A DNA stretch of 64,000 nucleotides from positions 1 through 64,000 of the forward strand of contig NZ_QEWP01000014.1 in NCBI RefSeq assembly GCF_003121985.1, given 5' to 3'. The notes under the pieces are model-generated. The model did not search any database. It saw nothing but the letters and a program-made list of their open reading frames with translations, and was not told the origin of the DNA. Shown piece by piece: positions 1 to 9,243 of this stretch. Positions within the stretch are counted from its first letter, which is position 1, and each line of letters starts with the position of its first letter. The position numbers and the translations under genes were made by a program. This DNA is from Marinilabilia rubra (lineage in GTDB: Bacteria; Bacteroidota; Bacteroidia; Bacteroidales; Marinilabiliaceae).

Positions 1-542
1 TGGTGGAGTATGGAGAGATTTCCACCTATCCGGCCGGTTATAAGGAAAATGCCGGAATCTTCTGCCATAACAACCCCTGGATCATGATCGGTGAGACCAA
101 TATTGGCCGTGGTGAAAGAGCCTGGGAGTATTACAAAAAGATTTGTCCTGCCTACCTGGAAGAAATCTCCGATCTGCACCGCACAGAGCCATACGTGTAT
201 GCCCAGATGATTGCCGGAAAAGATGCCTTCAAACCCGGGGAAGCCAAAAACAGCTGGCTCACAGGAACAGCAGCCTGGAACTATTATGCCATTACCCGCC
301 ACATCCTGGGAATTCAGCCTGATTATGACGGGTTGAGGATTGATCCTTGTGTGCCTGGCGATTTTAATGAGTACCGCGTACTCAGAAAGATAAGAGCCAA
401 AAATTTTAGTATTACCGTTAAACCCGGAGGAAGGGGATCTGGTGTAAAAAGACTTATCCTAAACGGGCAGGAGATTGAAGGCAATGTAATTCCTTTTGAA
501 ATAAGCCGGGACATCAATGAGGTTATTGTTGAGTTGAATTAA
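1..542 (+). CDS. GH94-type glycoside phosphorylase, C-terminal fragment (5' end outside window)
   Basis: This is the last 180 or so residues of a larger enzyme whose start lies before the window; the frame is already open at base 3 and ends with TAA at 540-542. The segment contains [19 protein letters not shown], the conserved late part of the (alpha/alpha)6 catalytic domain of cellobiose/chitobiose phosphorylase-type GH94 enzymes, then a small beta-rich C-terminal domain. GH94 enzymes split beta-linked disaccharides with phosphate in the cytoplasm, giving a sugar 1-phosphate. The substrate cannot be read from this fragment. It lies 72 bp upstream of the first sulfatase on the same strand and may be the last gene of an upstream catabolic operon. 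Family call is confident, specificity is not. Confidence 0.85.
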   Translation, partial: VEYGEISTYPAGYKENAGIFCHNNPWIMIGETNIGRGERAWEYYKKICPAYLEEISDLHRTEPYVYAQMIAGKDAFKPGEAKNSWLTGTAAWNYYAITRHILGIQPDYDGLRIDPCVPGDFNEYRVLRKIRAKNFSITVKPGGRGSGVKRLILNGQEIEGNVIPFEISRDINEVIVELN

Positions 543-614
543 TCTGTTAATTGGAGTATAGACTCAATTTATGAATAATCAGTCCGAAGTCTGTTATTTA
601 AATCTATTGTAATT

Positions 615-2654
615 ATGAAGTTGAATCTTAAGAATTTAATACTGGGAATAGGGCTACTGGCAGCCACATCTGCTTTTGCCCAAAAGAAAAGCAATGTTTT
701 GTTCATTGCCGTGGATGACCTTAAGCCGGTGATTGGCAGTTATGGAGACGAATTTGCCCAAACGCCTCATATCGATCAACTGGCAGAAGGAGGTACTTTG
801 TTTACCAATGCACATACCCAGCGTGCGGTTTGCGGACCTTCGCGTGCCAGTTTGATGACCGGTATGCGACCAGACTATACAGGGGTTTGGGATTTGAAAA
901 CCCGCATGAGGGATGTGAATCCTGATATTTTGACGTTACCGCAGTATTATAAGGAAAACGGGTATGCAAGTGTGGCCATTGGAAAAATTTACGATCCCCG
1001 ATGTGTGGGTAACAATTACGATGCACCCTCATGGTCTGTGCCGTATTCTGAAAGTGCCCGTTACACTTATCCTGAGAAATATGGGGAACCGGCTTTGTCT
1101 TATTATGCATTGCCTGAAGCCAAAGAGCGGGTTGATGAATTGAGAAAAGAAGCGCAGGAAAAGGGGGTCAAAAATGTTTCGAAGTACATTCGGGAGCATT
1201 TCAAACCTTCAACTGAGTGTGCCGATGTGGAGGATGATGCTTACATGGATACACAGATTGCCAATAATGCTTTAAAATATATGGAAGATCTGGCCGGTCA
1301 GGATGAGCCTTTCTTTTTGGCGGTTGGCTTTAAAAGACCTCACCTTCCTTTTGCGGCTCCAAAAAAATACTGGGATTTGTATGAGCGAGATGAAGTTCCA
1401 CTGGCAGAATATCAGCATGCCGTGAAGAACGGAGTTGATCTGGCTTATCACAAACACGGAGAATTGCAGTCATATACCGATATTCCTGAAATTGATTCAT
1501 TTTCTGATATTTTCACCAAAAAGCTTAGCGAGGACAAGCAACGCGAACTGATTCATGGCTATTATGCCGCTGTATCCTTTATTGATGCACAGGTTGGCAG
1601 AATAATGAAGCGCCTTAAAGAACTGGGACTGGATAAGAACACTACCGTTGTGTTGTGGGGCGATCATGGCTGGCATCTGGGCGATCATGCTTTGTGGTGC
1701 AAGCATACCAATTTTGAACAGGCGACCAGAGTGCCTTTCATCATAACTACCCCAAAGGGTAAAAGAGAAGTAAAGTATCATCATCCAGTTGAGTTTCTGG
1801 ATATTTTCCCAACCCTTTGTGATATCAGCGGACTTGATATACCGGAACATCTTCAGGGGGAAAGTCTGAAGCCTGTATTGAGTGATCCTGATACAAGAAT
1901 AAAGGAGTACGCTGTAAGTCAGTTTTCAAGGGGTAAAACCAATGGTTACTCCATTCGCACCGATCGCTACCGTCTTACCCTTTGGTTAGAAAATGATTAC
2001 CGCACTTTCGATCCCCTTGACGAAAATCTGATTGTAGCAGGTGAATTATACGACTACCAGGAAGATCCGCTGGAGACTGAAAACTTTTATGAAGATCGTG
2101 AATACCTGGAGGTTCGGGATCGCCTGATGGATTATTTTCGTGAATTTGTAAAGCAGCAGAATCAGGAATTGAAAGGTGCCGGAAGCATTCCTCAGGGAAA
2201 AGAGACTAATACAACCGGTGAGGCAAGAATGAAAAAGAAAGCCTCTGCAGATCCTGAAGGTATTTCATTTGATCAGACATTTCGTCAGAACTGGAAAATC
2301 ATTGCCCGCAATGGTGCTAAAGTGGCTTTTGATACAAAAAACGGTAGACTGAAAGCAACTGTAGATAAGCTGGGAGAAAACAACTGGGACATTCAGGTGC
2401 AAACCAAAGAGCCTTTGTACTTCCGGGAGGGGCAAAAATTGATTTTGAAATTAGAGGCCAAAGGCGGTAATATAAAATTTGCCTGTGGTCCGGTGAATGG
2501 AGAACGGGTGGTGAGAAAGATCAAGACCGGAAATCAGCTGCAGTCTGAAAAACTCTATTTCCCTTTTCCTGAAACCGGTGAGTGGGACTTTAAAATTCAG
2601 TTTCTGGATAAAGGAGATTATGAAATCCGGATTTTGGATGTGAAAGTGAAGTAA
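615..2654 (+). CDS. Secreted S1 sulfatase, iduronate-2-sulfatase-like, with C-terminal beta module
   Basis: This 679-residue periplasmic/exported type I sulfatase should hydrolyse sulfate esters on a glycan. A signal peptide (residues 1-22, ending AFAQ) precedes the VDDLKPV metal-binding strand. The formylglycine motif is C73-G-P-S-R, followed by ASLMTG. The late GDHGWHLGDH and KHTNFEQATR segments are typical of the iduronate-2-sulfatase-like branch. Residues from about 547 to 679 are an extra beta-rich domain outside the usual sulfatase fold that resembles a carbohydrate-binding module; this is inference from its composition. The next sulfatase starts 37 bp downstream, so the two are likely cotranscribed. 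It is a clear paralogue of the sulfatase at 6596-8158 and of the sulfatase domain in 12022-15993. The exact sugar and sulfate position are unknown. Confidence 0.93.
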   Translation: MKLNLKNLILGIGLLAATSAFAQKKSNVLFIAVDDLKPVIGSYGDEFAQTPHIDQLAEGGTLFTNAHTQRAVCGPSRASLMTGMRPDYTGVWDLKTRMRDVNPDILTLPQYYKENGYASVAIGKIYDPRCVGNNYDAPSWSVPYSESARYTYPEKYGEPALSYYALPEAKERVDELRKEAQEKGVKNVSKYIREHFKPSTECADVEDDAYMDTQIANNALKYMEDLAGQDEPFFLAVGFKRPHLPFAAPKKYWDLYERDEVPLAEYQHAVKNGVDLAYHKHGELQSYTDIPEIDSFSDIFTKKLSEDKQRELIHGYYAAVSFIDAQVGRIMKRLKELGLDKNTTVVLWGDHGWHLGDHALWCKHTNFEQATRVPFIITTPKGKREVKYHHPVEFLDIFPTLCDISGLDIPEHLQGESLKPVLSDPDTRIKEYAVSQFSRGKTNGYSIRTDRYRLTLWLENDYRTFDPLDENLIVAGELYDYQEDPLETENFYEDREYLEVRDRLMDYFREFVKQQNQELKGAGSIPQGKETNTTGEARMKKKASADPEGISFDQTFRQNWKIIARNGAKVAFDTKNGRLKATVDKLGENNWDIQVQTKEPLYFREGQKLILKLEAKGGNIKFACGPVNGERVVRKIKTGNQLQSEKLYFPFPETGEWDFKIQFLDKGDYEIRILDVKVK

Positions 2655-2691
2655 TTTAATCTGTCAATCATTCGAGTTTTAATTATTCAAA

Positions 2692-4206
2692 ATGAAGAAA
2701 AGAATTTTATTAATTACCGCATTGGCCGGCCTGGTTTGGGGTTGTGCCGGCCCGTCAGAAACAAAGCAGGAAGAGCAGAATCAACAAAACCTTGATCTTC
2801 CTGTGGTTTCTGATGTTCAAAAAAGAAATGTGATCTTTATTCTTACCGATGATCACCGATTCGATTATATGGGATTTACAGGGAAAGTGCCCTGGCTTAA
2901 AACCCCAAATATGGACAAGTTGGCTGAGGAAGGGGCTTACATGGAGAATGCTTTTGTTACCACCTCTCTTTGTTCTCCCAGCCGGGCCAGTATCCTTACC
3001 GGTCAATATTCTCATGAGCATACGATTGTGGATAATGTGGCTCCCAATCCCGGGAATCTTGTTTTCTTTCCTCAATACCTTCAAAAGGCAGGTTATCAGA
3101 CAGGCTTTTTCGGAAAATGGCACATGGGCGATGAGGAAGACCATCCACGTCCCGGATTTAATCATTGGGAAAGTTTCAAAGGACAGGGTGAATATTATGC
3201 ACCTAATCTGAATATTAATGGCGAACGGGTACAATACGATGACTCTGTGTATATTACCGACTTGTTGACCGAACATGCTTTGGAATGGTTGGATAACAGA
3301 GATGAAGAGAAGCCCTTCTTTATGTATCTTTCTCATAAAGCGGTTCATGCTCATTTTAAACCTGCCAAACGCCATGAAGGGATGTATGCGGGTAAAACCA
3401 TCGAGAAACCGGATACTTATTATCAGACAGAAGATGATGAATATAAAGAGCTGAAGTGGCCTGAGTGGGTCAAAGACCAGAGACATTCGTGGCATGGTGT
3501 TGACTACATGTACCATGGCGACGGGGAGTTCGATGAGTTGGTGCAGAAATATTGTGAAACTCTCATGGGGGTTGACGAGAGTGTTGGAGCTGTGATGGAA
3601 TGGCTGAAGAAGAACGGCCTTGATGAGTCGACCCTGGTTATTTACATGGGAGATAATGGCTTCAGTTGGGGAGAACACGGACTGATTGACAAACGTCATT
3701 TCTACGAGGAATCTGTTAAAGTTCCCATGCTTATTCGTTGTCCGGAAATATTTGAAGGTGGTGAACCGATCGACCGCATGGTGCAGAATGTGGATGTTGC
3801 TCCCACTGTTTTGGAGGTAGCAGGTTTGGAAAAGCCTGATTATATGCCAGGAAAATCCATGGTTCAGCTTCTAAAAGGGGATGAGTCAGGATGGCGCGAA
3901 AGAATCTATTATGAATATTTCTGGGAGTACGATTTCCCAATGACGCCTACTGTCTTTGGGGTACGTACGGATGAGTACAAATACATTCGTTACCATGGCA
4001 TCTGGGATCAAAACGAACTGTACAATATTCAGGATGATCCTTCTGAAATGTATAATCTGATGGGACAGGAAGAATACCAGGATGTTTCAAAGCAGTTGGC
4101 TACCGATCTTGTAAACTGGCTGGATGAGACCGGCGGACTTCAAATTCCTTTGAAAAAGACCGTTAAAAAACCTTTCGGAGATTATAAACATCCGGATCAA
4201 TACTAA
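2692..4206 (+). CDS. Lipoprotein S1 sulfatase, GlcNAc-6-sulfatase/choline-sulfatase-like
   Basis: This is a 504-residue type I sulfatase anchored as a lipoprotein: the signal ends in a lipobox with Cys18 (LVWGC). The active-site motif is C94-S-P-S-R followed by ASILTGQYSHEH, a form common in N-acetylglucosamine-6-sulfatase-like and related bacterial sulfatases. The FILTDDHR strand near residue 50 supplies metal-binding aspartates, and MGDNGFSWGEHG is the second metal-binding segment. The C-terminal YKYIRY and DPSEMYNL segments complete the domain. It starts 37 bp after the preceding sulfatase and is followed by a strong terminator hairpin at 4215-4242, so these two genes probably form one transcription unit. 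The substrate is not determined by sequence alone. Confidence 0.92.
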   Translation: MKKRILLITALAGLVWGCAGPSETKQEEQNQQNLDLPVVSDVQKRNVIFILTDDHRFDYMGFTGKVPWLKTPNMDKLAEEGAYMENAFVTTSLCSPSRASILTGQYSHEHTIVDNVAPNPGNLVFFPQYLQKAGYQTGFFGKWHMGDEEDHPRPGFNHWESFKGQGEYYAPNLNINGERVQYDDSVYITDLLTEHALEWLDNRDEEKPFFMYLSHKAVHAHFKPAKRHEGMYAGKTIEKPDTYYQTEDDEYKELKWPEWVKDQRHSWHGVDYMYHGDGEFDELVQKYCETLMGVDESVGAVMEWLKKNGLDESTLVIYMGDNGFSWGEHGLIDKRHFYEESVKVPMLIRCPEIFEGGEPIDRMVQNVDVAPTVLEVAGLEKPDYMPGKSMVQLLKGDESGWRERIYYEYFWEYDFPMTPTVFGVRTDEYKYIRYHGIWDQNELYNIQDDPSEMYNLMGQEEYQDVSKQLATDLVNWLDETGGLQIPLKKTVKKPFGDYKHPDQY

Positions 4207-4214
4207 TCCTTTTA

Positions 4215-4242
4215 CCTGCTGTCCCTAAAACGGGGCAGCAGG
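4215..4242 (+). terminator. Intrinsic terminator after sulfatase 2692-4206
   Basis: CCTGCTGTCCC (4215-4225) pairs with GGGGCAGCAGG (4232-4242) over 11 positions, one of them a G-U wobble, with a 6-base loop. A short T run (GTTTTGATT) follows. It lies 9 bases after the stop codon and separates the first two sulfatase genes from the one at 4264. Confidence 0.8.
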
Positions 4243-4263
4243 GTTTTGATTAATTCTTAAGTC

Positions 4264-5751
4264 ATGAAAAAATCATTCCTTTTCTTTTTTTCTTCCCTTT
4301 TACTGCTTTCTGCTTGTCAAGCTACTGAGAAACAACAAGCCAAGCCGGAAAAACCAAACGTTTTATTTTTCCTGGTGGATGACATGGGGTGGATGGATGC
4401 CGGATATCAGGGATCGGAATTTTATGAAACCCCTAATATAGATCAATTAGCAACTGAAGGTATGCGCTTTACCGATGCCTACGCCACGCACCCCCGTTGC
4501 GTACCATCCAGATATTCTTTAATAACCGGAAGGTATCCTGCCAGGGAACAAATGCCGGGCCCCGGAGAGGGGAAACTTCAGAGCAGTAAAGGGGATATCC
4601 CTCTTAGACCGGGTGATGCAGGCAAACTGAAACCAGGGGAATTTACCATCGCCAATGCGATGAAAGAAGCGGGTTATTCTACTTTTTTTATCGGAAAATG
4701 GCACCTGGCAACCTCAGGAACTTTTCCCGAAGATGTGGGGTTTGATGTTAATATCGCCGGCGGTCATGCCGGATCACCCATTTCTTACTTTTTTCCTTAC
4801 AACGAGAGTGAACGCACGACTAAAAAAGCACCTATCGAAGGTCTGGAAGAGGGCGAACCCGGAGAATATCTGACCGACAGGATTACCCGGGAAACCACCA
4901 ATTATCTCAGGAATCATTTCCAAAACGATACAACGGATCAACCGTTTTTTGCATTTGTCTCTCATTATGCCGTTCATCAGCCAATAGAAGCCAAAGCTGA
5001 ACATGTTAAGAAGTTTGAAGCGAAACTGAAAACCATGAAGTATGATGGTCCGGCCTTTATCCCTGAAGGAACCGGAACGACCAAAATGCATCAGGATGAT
5101 CCGGTTTATGCAGCCATGGTTTACAGCATGGACGAAAGTTTGGGGCAAATAAAACAAACTCTCAAAGAGTTGGGACAACTGGATAATACCATCATTATTT
5201 TCTTTTCCGATAACGGAGGATTGTCCAACAGAGGTTATAATCCCCGAAATGTAGCCACCTCCAATTATCCCTTGCGGGCCGGGAAAGGGCATTTGTACGA
5301 GGGGGGTGTCAGAGAACCCCTGATTGTTAAATGGCCGGGTGTTACCAGGGCAGGTAGTGTTTCTGATGCCATTGTTACCGGAACCGACTTTTTCCCTACC
5401 ATCCTGGATATGGTAGATATGCCTTTGGTGCCTTCTGCTCATGTGGATGGAAAGAGCTTTACCTGGGCTTTGAAAGGGAATGAAAATCCGGAATCTGAAC
5501 GTGCGGTTTTTTGGCATTCACCGGTTCCCAGGCCTCATGCAACCGGGGATGTCAGTTGCACGGCAGTAAGGAAAGGAAAGTACAAACTGATTGATTTTTA
5601 TGAAGCCGACAGGGTGGAACTATACAATCTTGACAACGACCCCGGCGAAATCAGGGATATTTCTTTGTCACGCCCCAAGGTAACCAGGTCACTTTTAAAA
5701 CTGGTGCGTAACTGGCGAAAAGAAACGGGTGCCTGGGTGAAAGAAAAATGA
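4264..5751 (+). CDS. Lipoprotein S1 sulfatase, arylsulfatase-A-like
   Basis: This is a 495-residue type I sulfatase with a lipoprotein signal (LLSAC, Cys18). The N-terminal strand is FLVDDMGWMD, with the paired aspartates that bind calcium. The formylglycine motif is C79-V-P-S-R followed by YSLITGRYPAR, the arylsulfatase-A-like form. FFSDNGG in the second half is the second metal-binding motif, and WHSPVPRPHATGD lies near the C-terminus. The closest relative in the window is the sulfatase at 9244-10704, which shares the same GRYPAR, SPYFYPY-type and WHSP...TGD landmarks. It has its own unit after the 4215-4242 terminator and is followed by a MITE-like element. It probably acts on exported or surface glycan fragments. 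Confidence 0.93.
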   Translation: MKKSFLFFFSSLLLLSACQATEKQQAKPEKPNVLFFLVDDMGWMDAGYQGSEFYETPNIDQLATEGMRFTDAYATHPRCVPSRYSLITGRYPAREQMPGPGEGKLQSSKGDIPLRPGDAGKLKPGEFTIANAMKEAGYSTFFIGKWHLATSGTFPEDVGFDVNIAGGHAGSPISYFFPYNESERTTKKAPIEGLEEGEPGEYLTDRITRETTNYLRNHFQNDTTDQPFFAFVSHYAVHQPIEAKAEHVKKFEAKLKTMKYDGPAFIPEGTGTTKMHQDDPVYAAMVYSMDESLGQIKQTLKELGQLDNTIIIFFSDNGGLSNRGYNPRNVATSNYPLRAGKGHLYEGGVREPLIVKWPGVTRAGSVSDAIVTGTDFFPTILDMVDMPLVPSAHVDGKSFTWALKGNENPESERAVFWHSPVPRPHATGDVSCTAVRKGKYKLIDFYEADRVELYNLDNDPGEIRDISLSRPKVTRSLLKLVRNWRKETGAWVKEK

Positions 5752-5768
5752 ATAACCACTCACTAATT

Positions 5769-5944
5769 AGTGCCCGTCTATAAAGTCGGGAATGTTTCTC
5801 AGTTAACATGTGTCTGATCAGAAAGTGCCAGTTGCGATCCCGATGCTTCGGGAGCGAAGCCGCCAAACACGGAGTCCCGATGCTTCGGGATGAGTATTTT
5901 GGCGGCAAGCGTAACGAAGCAAATGGTACTTTATGGACAGACTT
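5769..5944. repeat. MITE-like element A with terminal inverted repeats
   Basis: The left end, AGTGCCCGTCTATAAAGT (5769-5786), is an imperfect inverted copy of the right end ACTTTATGGACAGACTT (5928-5944). Between them lie an inverted pair GCCGCCAAA / TTTGGCGGC and two copies of the palindrome TCCCGATGCTTCGGGA (5838-5853 and 5875-5890). There is no coding capacity. The size (about 176 bp), structure and intergenic position suggest a non-autonomous miniature transposable element. Confidence 0.6.
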
Positions 5945-5962
5945 TAATTAAATATTTAAGTC

Positions 5963-6307
5963 ATGAAAAAAAAGTTTACATGGTTGCTGTTTGCAACATT
6001 GCTGATGGCCTTTTCTTCTTTATCAGCACAAAACCTCAGTAAAAAGGCCAAAGAAAAAATTGATCAGGAAGTTTCCGAGATGGCTCGTGTTATGGATCTT
6101 GATGATACACAAAAAGCCAAAGTTCTTGAGTTAAAAACACAGCAAATACTGGCTCGAAAACTTCTTAGAGATAATGTGGAGAAAGGAACTGATCAGTTTA
6201 AAGAGGCCAAAAGTAAAATTAATCAGGAATTCCGGGGTGGTTTTAAGGAGGTCTGTACCCGCGATCAGTTAAAAAAGTGGCGAAAGCATCAGAAAGCTAA
6301 AAAATAA
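5963..6307 (+). CDS. Small secreted alpha-helical protein (Spy/CpxP-like), function unknown
   Basis: This is a 114-residue protein with a clear Sec signal peptide (residues 1-22, ending LSAQ). The mature part is charged and probably all helical. It has the LDDTQKAKVLEL pattern and a basic tail (KKWRKHQKAKK) seen in many small Bacteroidota envelope proteins that loosely resemble the Spy/CpxP periplasmic chaperone family. Only one cysteine is present (in KEVCTRD). It stands alone between a MITE-like element and the convergent sulfatase at 6596, with a phased repeat array downstream. Secretion is well supported; the family link is weak and no function is assigned. Confidence 0.75.
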   Translation: MKKKFTWLLFATLLMAFSSLSAQNLSKKAKEKIDQEVSEMARVMDLDDTQKAKVLELKTQQILARKLLRDNVEKGTDQFKEAKSKINQEFRGGFKEVCTRDQLKKWRKHQKAKK

Positions 6308-6355
6308 TTAAAAAGTCGAGCGGCAATCTGTGTTTTTTGTAATTCAGGAATTACA

Positions 6356-6555
6356 CTCCTGTCAAACAAAAGTGGTCTCCTGCCACTACATAATGGTCTC
6401 CTGCCGGGGCAACACCCGCTCCCTGCTGCCTTATCATGGTCTCCTGCCGATGCATTGACCGCTCCTGTCGCCTGATCATGATCTCCTGCCGGGATATTAT
6501 GGTCTCCTGCCGGATCTTCTAACTTCTCCTGTCGGAGGGGAACCCTCTCCTGCCG
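6356..6555. repeat. Helically phased array of ten CTCCTGCC-type motifs (21-22 bp pitch)
   Basis: Ten copies of a core close to CTCCTGCCG start at 6356, 6377, 6398, 6419, 6441, 6462, 6483, 6504, 6526 and 6547. The steps are 21,21,21,22,21,21,21,22,21 bp. The 12-13 bp between cores are not conserved. The 22-bp steps break any reading frame, so the periodicity is not a protein repeat. An inverted core, GGCAGGAG, follows at 6577-6584. The array fills the gap between convergent genes ending at 6307 and 6596. Confidence 0.85.
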
Positions 6556-6595
6556 GGCAGGAAGGCGAAGTTGAACGGCAGGAGCCATCAATCTG

Positions 6596-8158
6596 CTAAC
6601 AGGGAGTGAAACAGCCTGCCCTGCCACTTGCTTGCTGATCTTGCAATAGCTTAATCAGTTTATTGGTCAGTTTGGCTTCAATTTCTTTGTATTCTTCTTT
6701 TCCGGCCAGCGAAACCGTCTCATTGGGATCTTTCTTGTAATCATATAACTCCACACTTTCAATTTGCGGAGACGAAAGTACGTCTGCTTCTCTAAATGGG
6801 CCTTCAATCCAGAGGGTAAGGCGGTACCGTTGTGTTCTCATAGAGTAGCCCATTCGGTTATCGCCTCTTGGGTACTGGCTGATGGCAAAATCCTTAACTT
6901 GCGTTTCCGGATTCAGCAATGCCGGTTTCAGACTTTTTCCTTCGGTGAATTCAGGCACCGGCAGGCCGGTTAATTCGCAGAGGGTTGGGTAAATGTCCAC
7001 GAATTCGGTCATGGTGTTGGCTTTGAGATTTTCGTTGAGTCCGGGAGCAGATATGATGAGCGGTGAATGGGTGGCTTGTTCGAAATTGGTGTGTTTGCAC
7101 CACATGCCGTGATCGCCCAGGTGCCATCCGTGGTCGCCCCAAAGAATAACGATGGTGTTTTTGTCCAGACCTGATGCTTTTAGTTTCTCTAATACTTTCC
7201 CTATTTGGGCATCCACATATGAAACGGAAGCATAATAACCATGTATGATTTCCTTTTGTTTTTCGGTTATCAAATCTCCTTTCTGAGGAATGTCTGAATA
7301 ATTGCGAAGCTCGCCCCAGTTGTGATAGGCAAAACCCGGACTGTTCTCAGCTCTATCAGTAAAATCAGCCAGTTCTATTTTATCCCTGTCATAAAGATCC
7401 CAGTATTTTTTGGGGACCGAAAAAGGCAAATGAGGTTTGTGAAAGCCCAAAGAAAGGAAAAAGGGCTTATCTCCCTGAGGGAGTCTATCAAGCAACTCAA
7501 TGGCTGCATTGGCAATGGCGCCATCTTCATAAGCATCGTCCGGGATATCTATACATTCCACTGATGGGGCCAGATCCAGCTTTTTAAGATACTGGTTGGT
7601 GGCCCTCCAACCCAGTTTTTGTTTTTTGGCCTCTTTCATGGCTTTATGAGTCTCCGGATTTTGGTATTTGCCGTTAGCCGGATATTTAAAACCTTTGGCA
7701 TATTCCAGTTTATTGTCTTTTTTGTATGGAATGGTCCACGAAACAGGATCGTTATCTTTAGCGCCGTGCATCAGTTTTCCCAATCCGACGGTTTCATACC
7801 CGTTTTGTTTAAAATATTGTGGAATGGTTACCGCATTGGGAATAACATCCCGCATCTGGGTTTTTAAATCCCACACTTTGGTTCTGTCGGGGCGCAGACC
7901 TGAGAACAGACTGATTCGTGAGGGTGCGCACACTGCTTGCTGACAATAAGCATTGTTGAATTGAACACCCGATTTTGCAAGGTTGTCAATGTTTGGCGAA
8001 ATGGCTTTTTCATCTCCATAGGTTCCCAGGGTGGGTTTCAGGTCATCTACCGAAATAAACAGCACGTTCACCGGTGATGATTCCTGGCTTTGTGTTTTGC
8101 AGGAAAACAGTGTCATGACTGTTATTCCCAAGATTACTTTAAATAATATCTGATTCAT
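6596..8158 (-). CDS. Lipoprotein S1 sulfatase, iduronate-2-sulfatase-like
   Basis: This is a 520-residue sulfatase when started at the ATG at 8158, which gives a normal lipoprotein signal (TLFSC, Cys20). An upstream in-frame start at 8248 would add 30 residues that overlap the preceding gene and are unlikely. The strand FISVDDLKPT carries the metal aspartates. The formylglycine motif is C77-A-P-S-R, and GDHGWHLGDH plus CKHTNFEQATH mark the iduronate-2-sulfatase-like branch. It is closely related to the sulfatase at 615-2654 but lacks that protein's C-terminal module. The start lies 8 bp after the stop of the SGNH esterase gene, so esterase and sulfatase are very likely cotranscribed to remove ester groups from the same glycan. 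Confidence 0.93.
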   Translation of the reverse strand: MNQILFKVILGITVMTLFSCKTQSQESSPVNVLFISVDDLKPTLGTYGDEKAISPNIDNLAKSGVQFNNAYCQQAVCAPSRISLFSGLRPDRTKVWDLKTQMRDVIPNAVTIPQYFKQNGYETVGLGKLMHGAKDNDPVSWTIPYKKDNKLEYAKGFKYPANGKYQNPETHKAMKEAKKQKLGWRATNQYLKKLDLAPSVECIDIPDDAYEDGAIANAAIELLDRLPQGDKPFFLSLGFHKPHLPFSVPKKYWDLYDRDKIELADFTDRAENSPGFAYHNWGELRNYSDIPQKGDLITEKQKEIIHGYYASVSYVDAQIGKVLEKLKASGLDKNTIVILWGDHGWHLGDHGMWCKHTNFEQATHSPLIISAPGLNENLKANTMTEFVDIYPTLCELTGLPVPEFTEGKSLKPALLNPETQVKDFAISQYPRGDNRMGYSMRTQRYRLTLWIEGPFREADVLSSPQIESVELYDYKKDPNETVSLAGKEEYKEIEAKLTNKLIKLLQDQQASGRAGCFTPC

Positions 8159-8165
8159 CTTTTTA

Positions 8166-9098
8166 TTAATTATGGTTTCTCTCTGAATTCTTGTCCTGCA
8201 CTTCAGCAATTTCCATTGCATTCGTATCCTCATTGACAATGGATTCATACACCTTAAAAAATTCGATTCCTATTTTCTTCATGCTTTTTGCTGTATAGTG
8301 TCCTACGGGCGGAGGATTCTTTTCATAGAAATCCTCAGAATGCGGATTATTGGATTGTGGGATTATGAAGGTGTTATCATCGGAATATGCAACTTTTTTC
8401 ATGCCATCCACAACCTTTCCGTTTCCTACCTGAAAAATGATAAAAGGAAGATTGGGCACATTTAAGGTGTCCCGGGTGGTTTTAATAAGATTTTTAAGGT
8501 TTGCTCCATAGGTGTTTGCCGGTTTTTCTCCCCATTTTTTTACGGCACTGTCCGTTTCACCCTGCACCCAAAGCATGGCGCATATTTGGTATTGGTCAGG
8601 TTGATAATTGGTTAAAGTGTTATTTGTGAAGTCAATAAAATCGTAAAATAATTTGGGTTGATGAACCTCGTTAACCAAGGCAGCTTTTTCTTCTGTCCAT
8701 TCCGGATTCCAGCATCCGTACAACGAGGTACCTCCTTTTGCTCTTTTAATAAAAATAAATTCTTCATCAGGGAATCTTTCTGCCAGCTGAATACCAAAGA
8801 AGATTTCCGGCCCAAATGAATGAGTAATGTTGAATTTTTTCTGATGGTATTCCTTTGGTGTTGTCAACTTCAAGGGTGCAACCGGTTTGCGGTTGTAATA
8901 AAAATGGATACGATCGGAAATTTTGGCAAGTCTTTCCAGATCTTCAGGGTTTATTTTATCACCATTCGCCCTGCCATCCATATTGGATTGTCCTGCCAAC
9001 AGAAAAACCTTTTTTTCTTTAAGTTGAGCTCGGCTTGTATTCGTTTGGCAAATAATTAAGCAGAAACCTAAGAGCAGAATTATTATTGTTTTGTTCAT
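8166..9098 (-). CDS. Secreted SGNH carbohydrate esterase (sialate O-acetylesterase / CE6-like)
   Basis: This is a 310-residue exported esterase. After an N-terminal signal sequence (about residues 1-24) comes VFLLAGQSNMDG, with the GQSN block and probable nucleophile Ser38. This motif defines the sialate O-acetylesterase/acetylxylan-esterase (DUF303, CE6) group. WVQGETDS in the middle and the late VGHYTAKS block, which holds a candidate catalytic His, fit the same fold. The likely role is removal of O-acetyl groups from sugars in the periplasm. It lies immediately upstream of a sulfatase with an 8-bp gap, so desulfation and deacetylation of one substrate appear to be coupled. A hairpin terminator at 9176-9212 separates it from the sulfatase at 9244-10704. 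The exact acetylated sugar is unknown. Confidence 0.88.
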   Translation of the reverse strand: MNKTIIILLLGFCLIICQTNTSRAQLKEKKVFLLAGQSNMDGRANGDKINPEDLERLAKISDRIHFYYNRKPVAPLKLTTPKEYHQKKFNITHSFGPEIFFGIQLAERFPDEEFIFIKRAKGGTSLYGCWNPEWTEEKAALVNEVHQPKLFYDFIDFTNNTLTNYQPDQYQICAMLWVQGETDSAVKKWGEKPANTYGANLKNLIKTTRDTLNVPNLPFIIFQVGNGKVVDGMKKVAYSDDNTFIIPQSNNPHSEDFYEKNPPPVGHYTAKSMKKIGIEFFKVYESIVNEDTNAMEIAEVQDKNSERNHN

Positions 9099-9175
9099 CT
9101 AATAGTATGAAGGGGGATCGATGTTGATGTTTTCTCCGGTTATTCAAAATTCCTTAAAGAGAAGGCTGAAGGGAA

Positions 9176-9212
9176 AAATGAAGTTGGAAATTGATGACTT
9201 CCAACTTCATTT
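9176..9212 (-). terminator. Hairpin terminator after sulfatase 9244-10704
   Basis: AAATGAAGTTGGAA (9176-9189) and TTCCAACTTCATTT (9199-9212) form a perfect 14-bp stem with a 9-base loop. Read on the minus strand it is followed by a run of T and lies 32 bp beyond the sulfatase stop codon. The minus-strand esterase at 8166-9098 therefore probably has its own promoter in 9099-9175. Confidence 0.75.
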
Positions 9213-9243
9213 AACAATAAGGTTTTATAGTTGCGGGTGTAGA

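Noticed and set aside
6356-6555. CRISPR array
   Set aside because: The repeated core is only 8-9 bp, spacers are 12-13 bp, and no cas genes are present.
6289-6627. Minus-strand frame of 112 codons with PAGDHD-like repeats
   Set aside because: It is the translation of the 21-22 bp phased array, overlaps the ends of two real genes, and the 22-bp steps shift the repeat out of frame.
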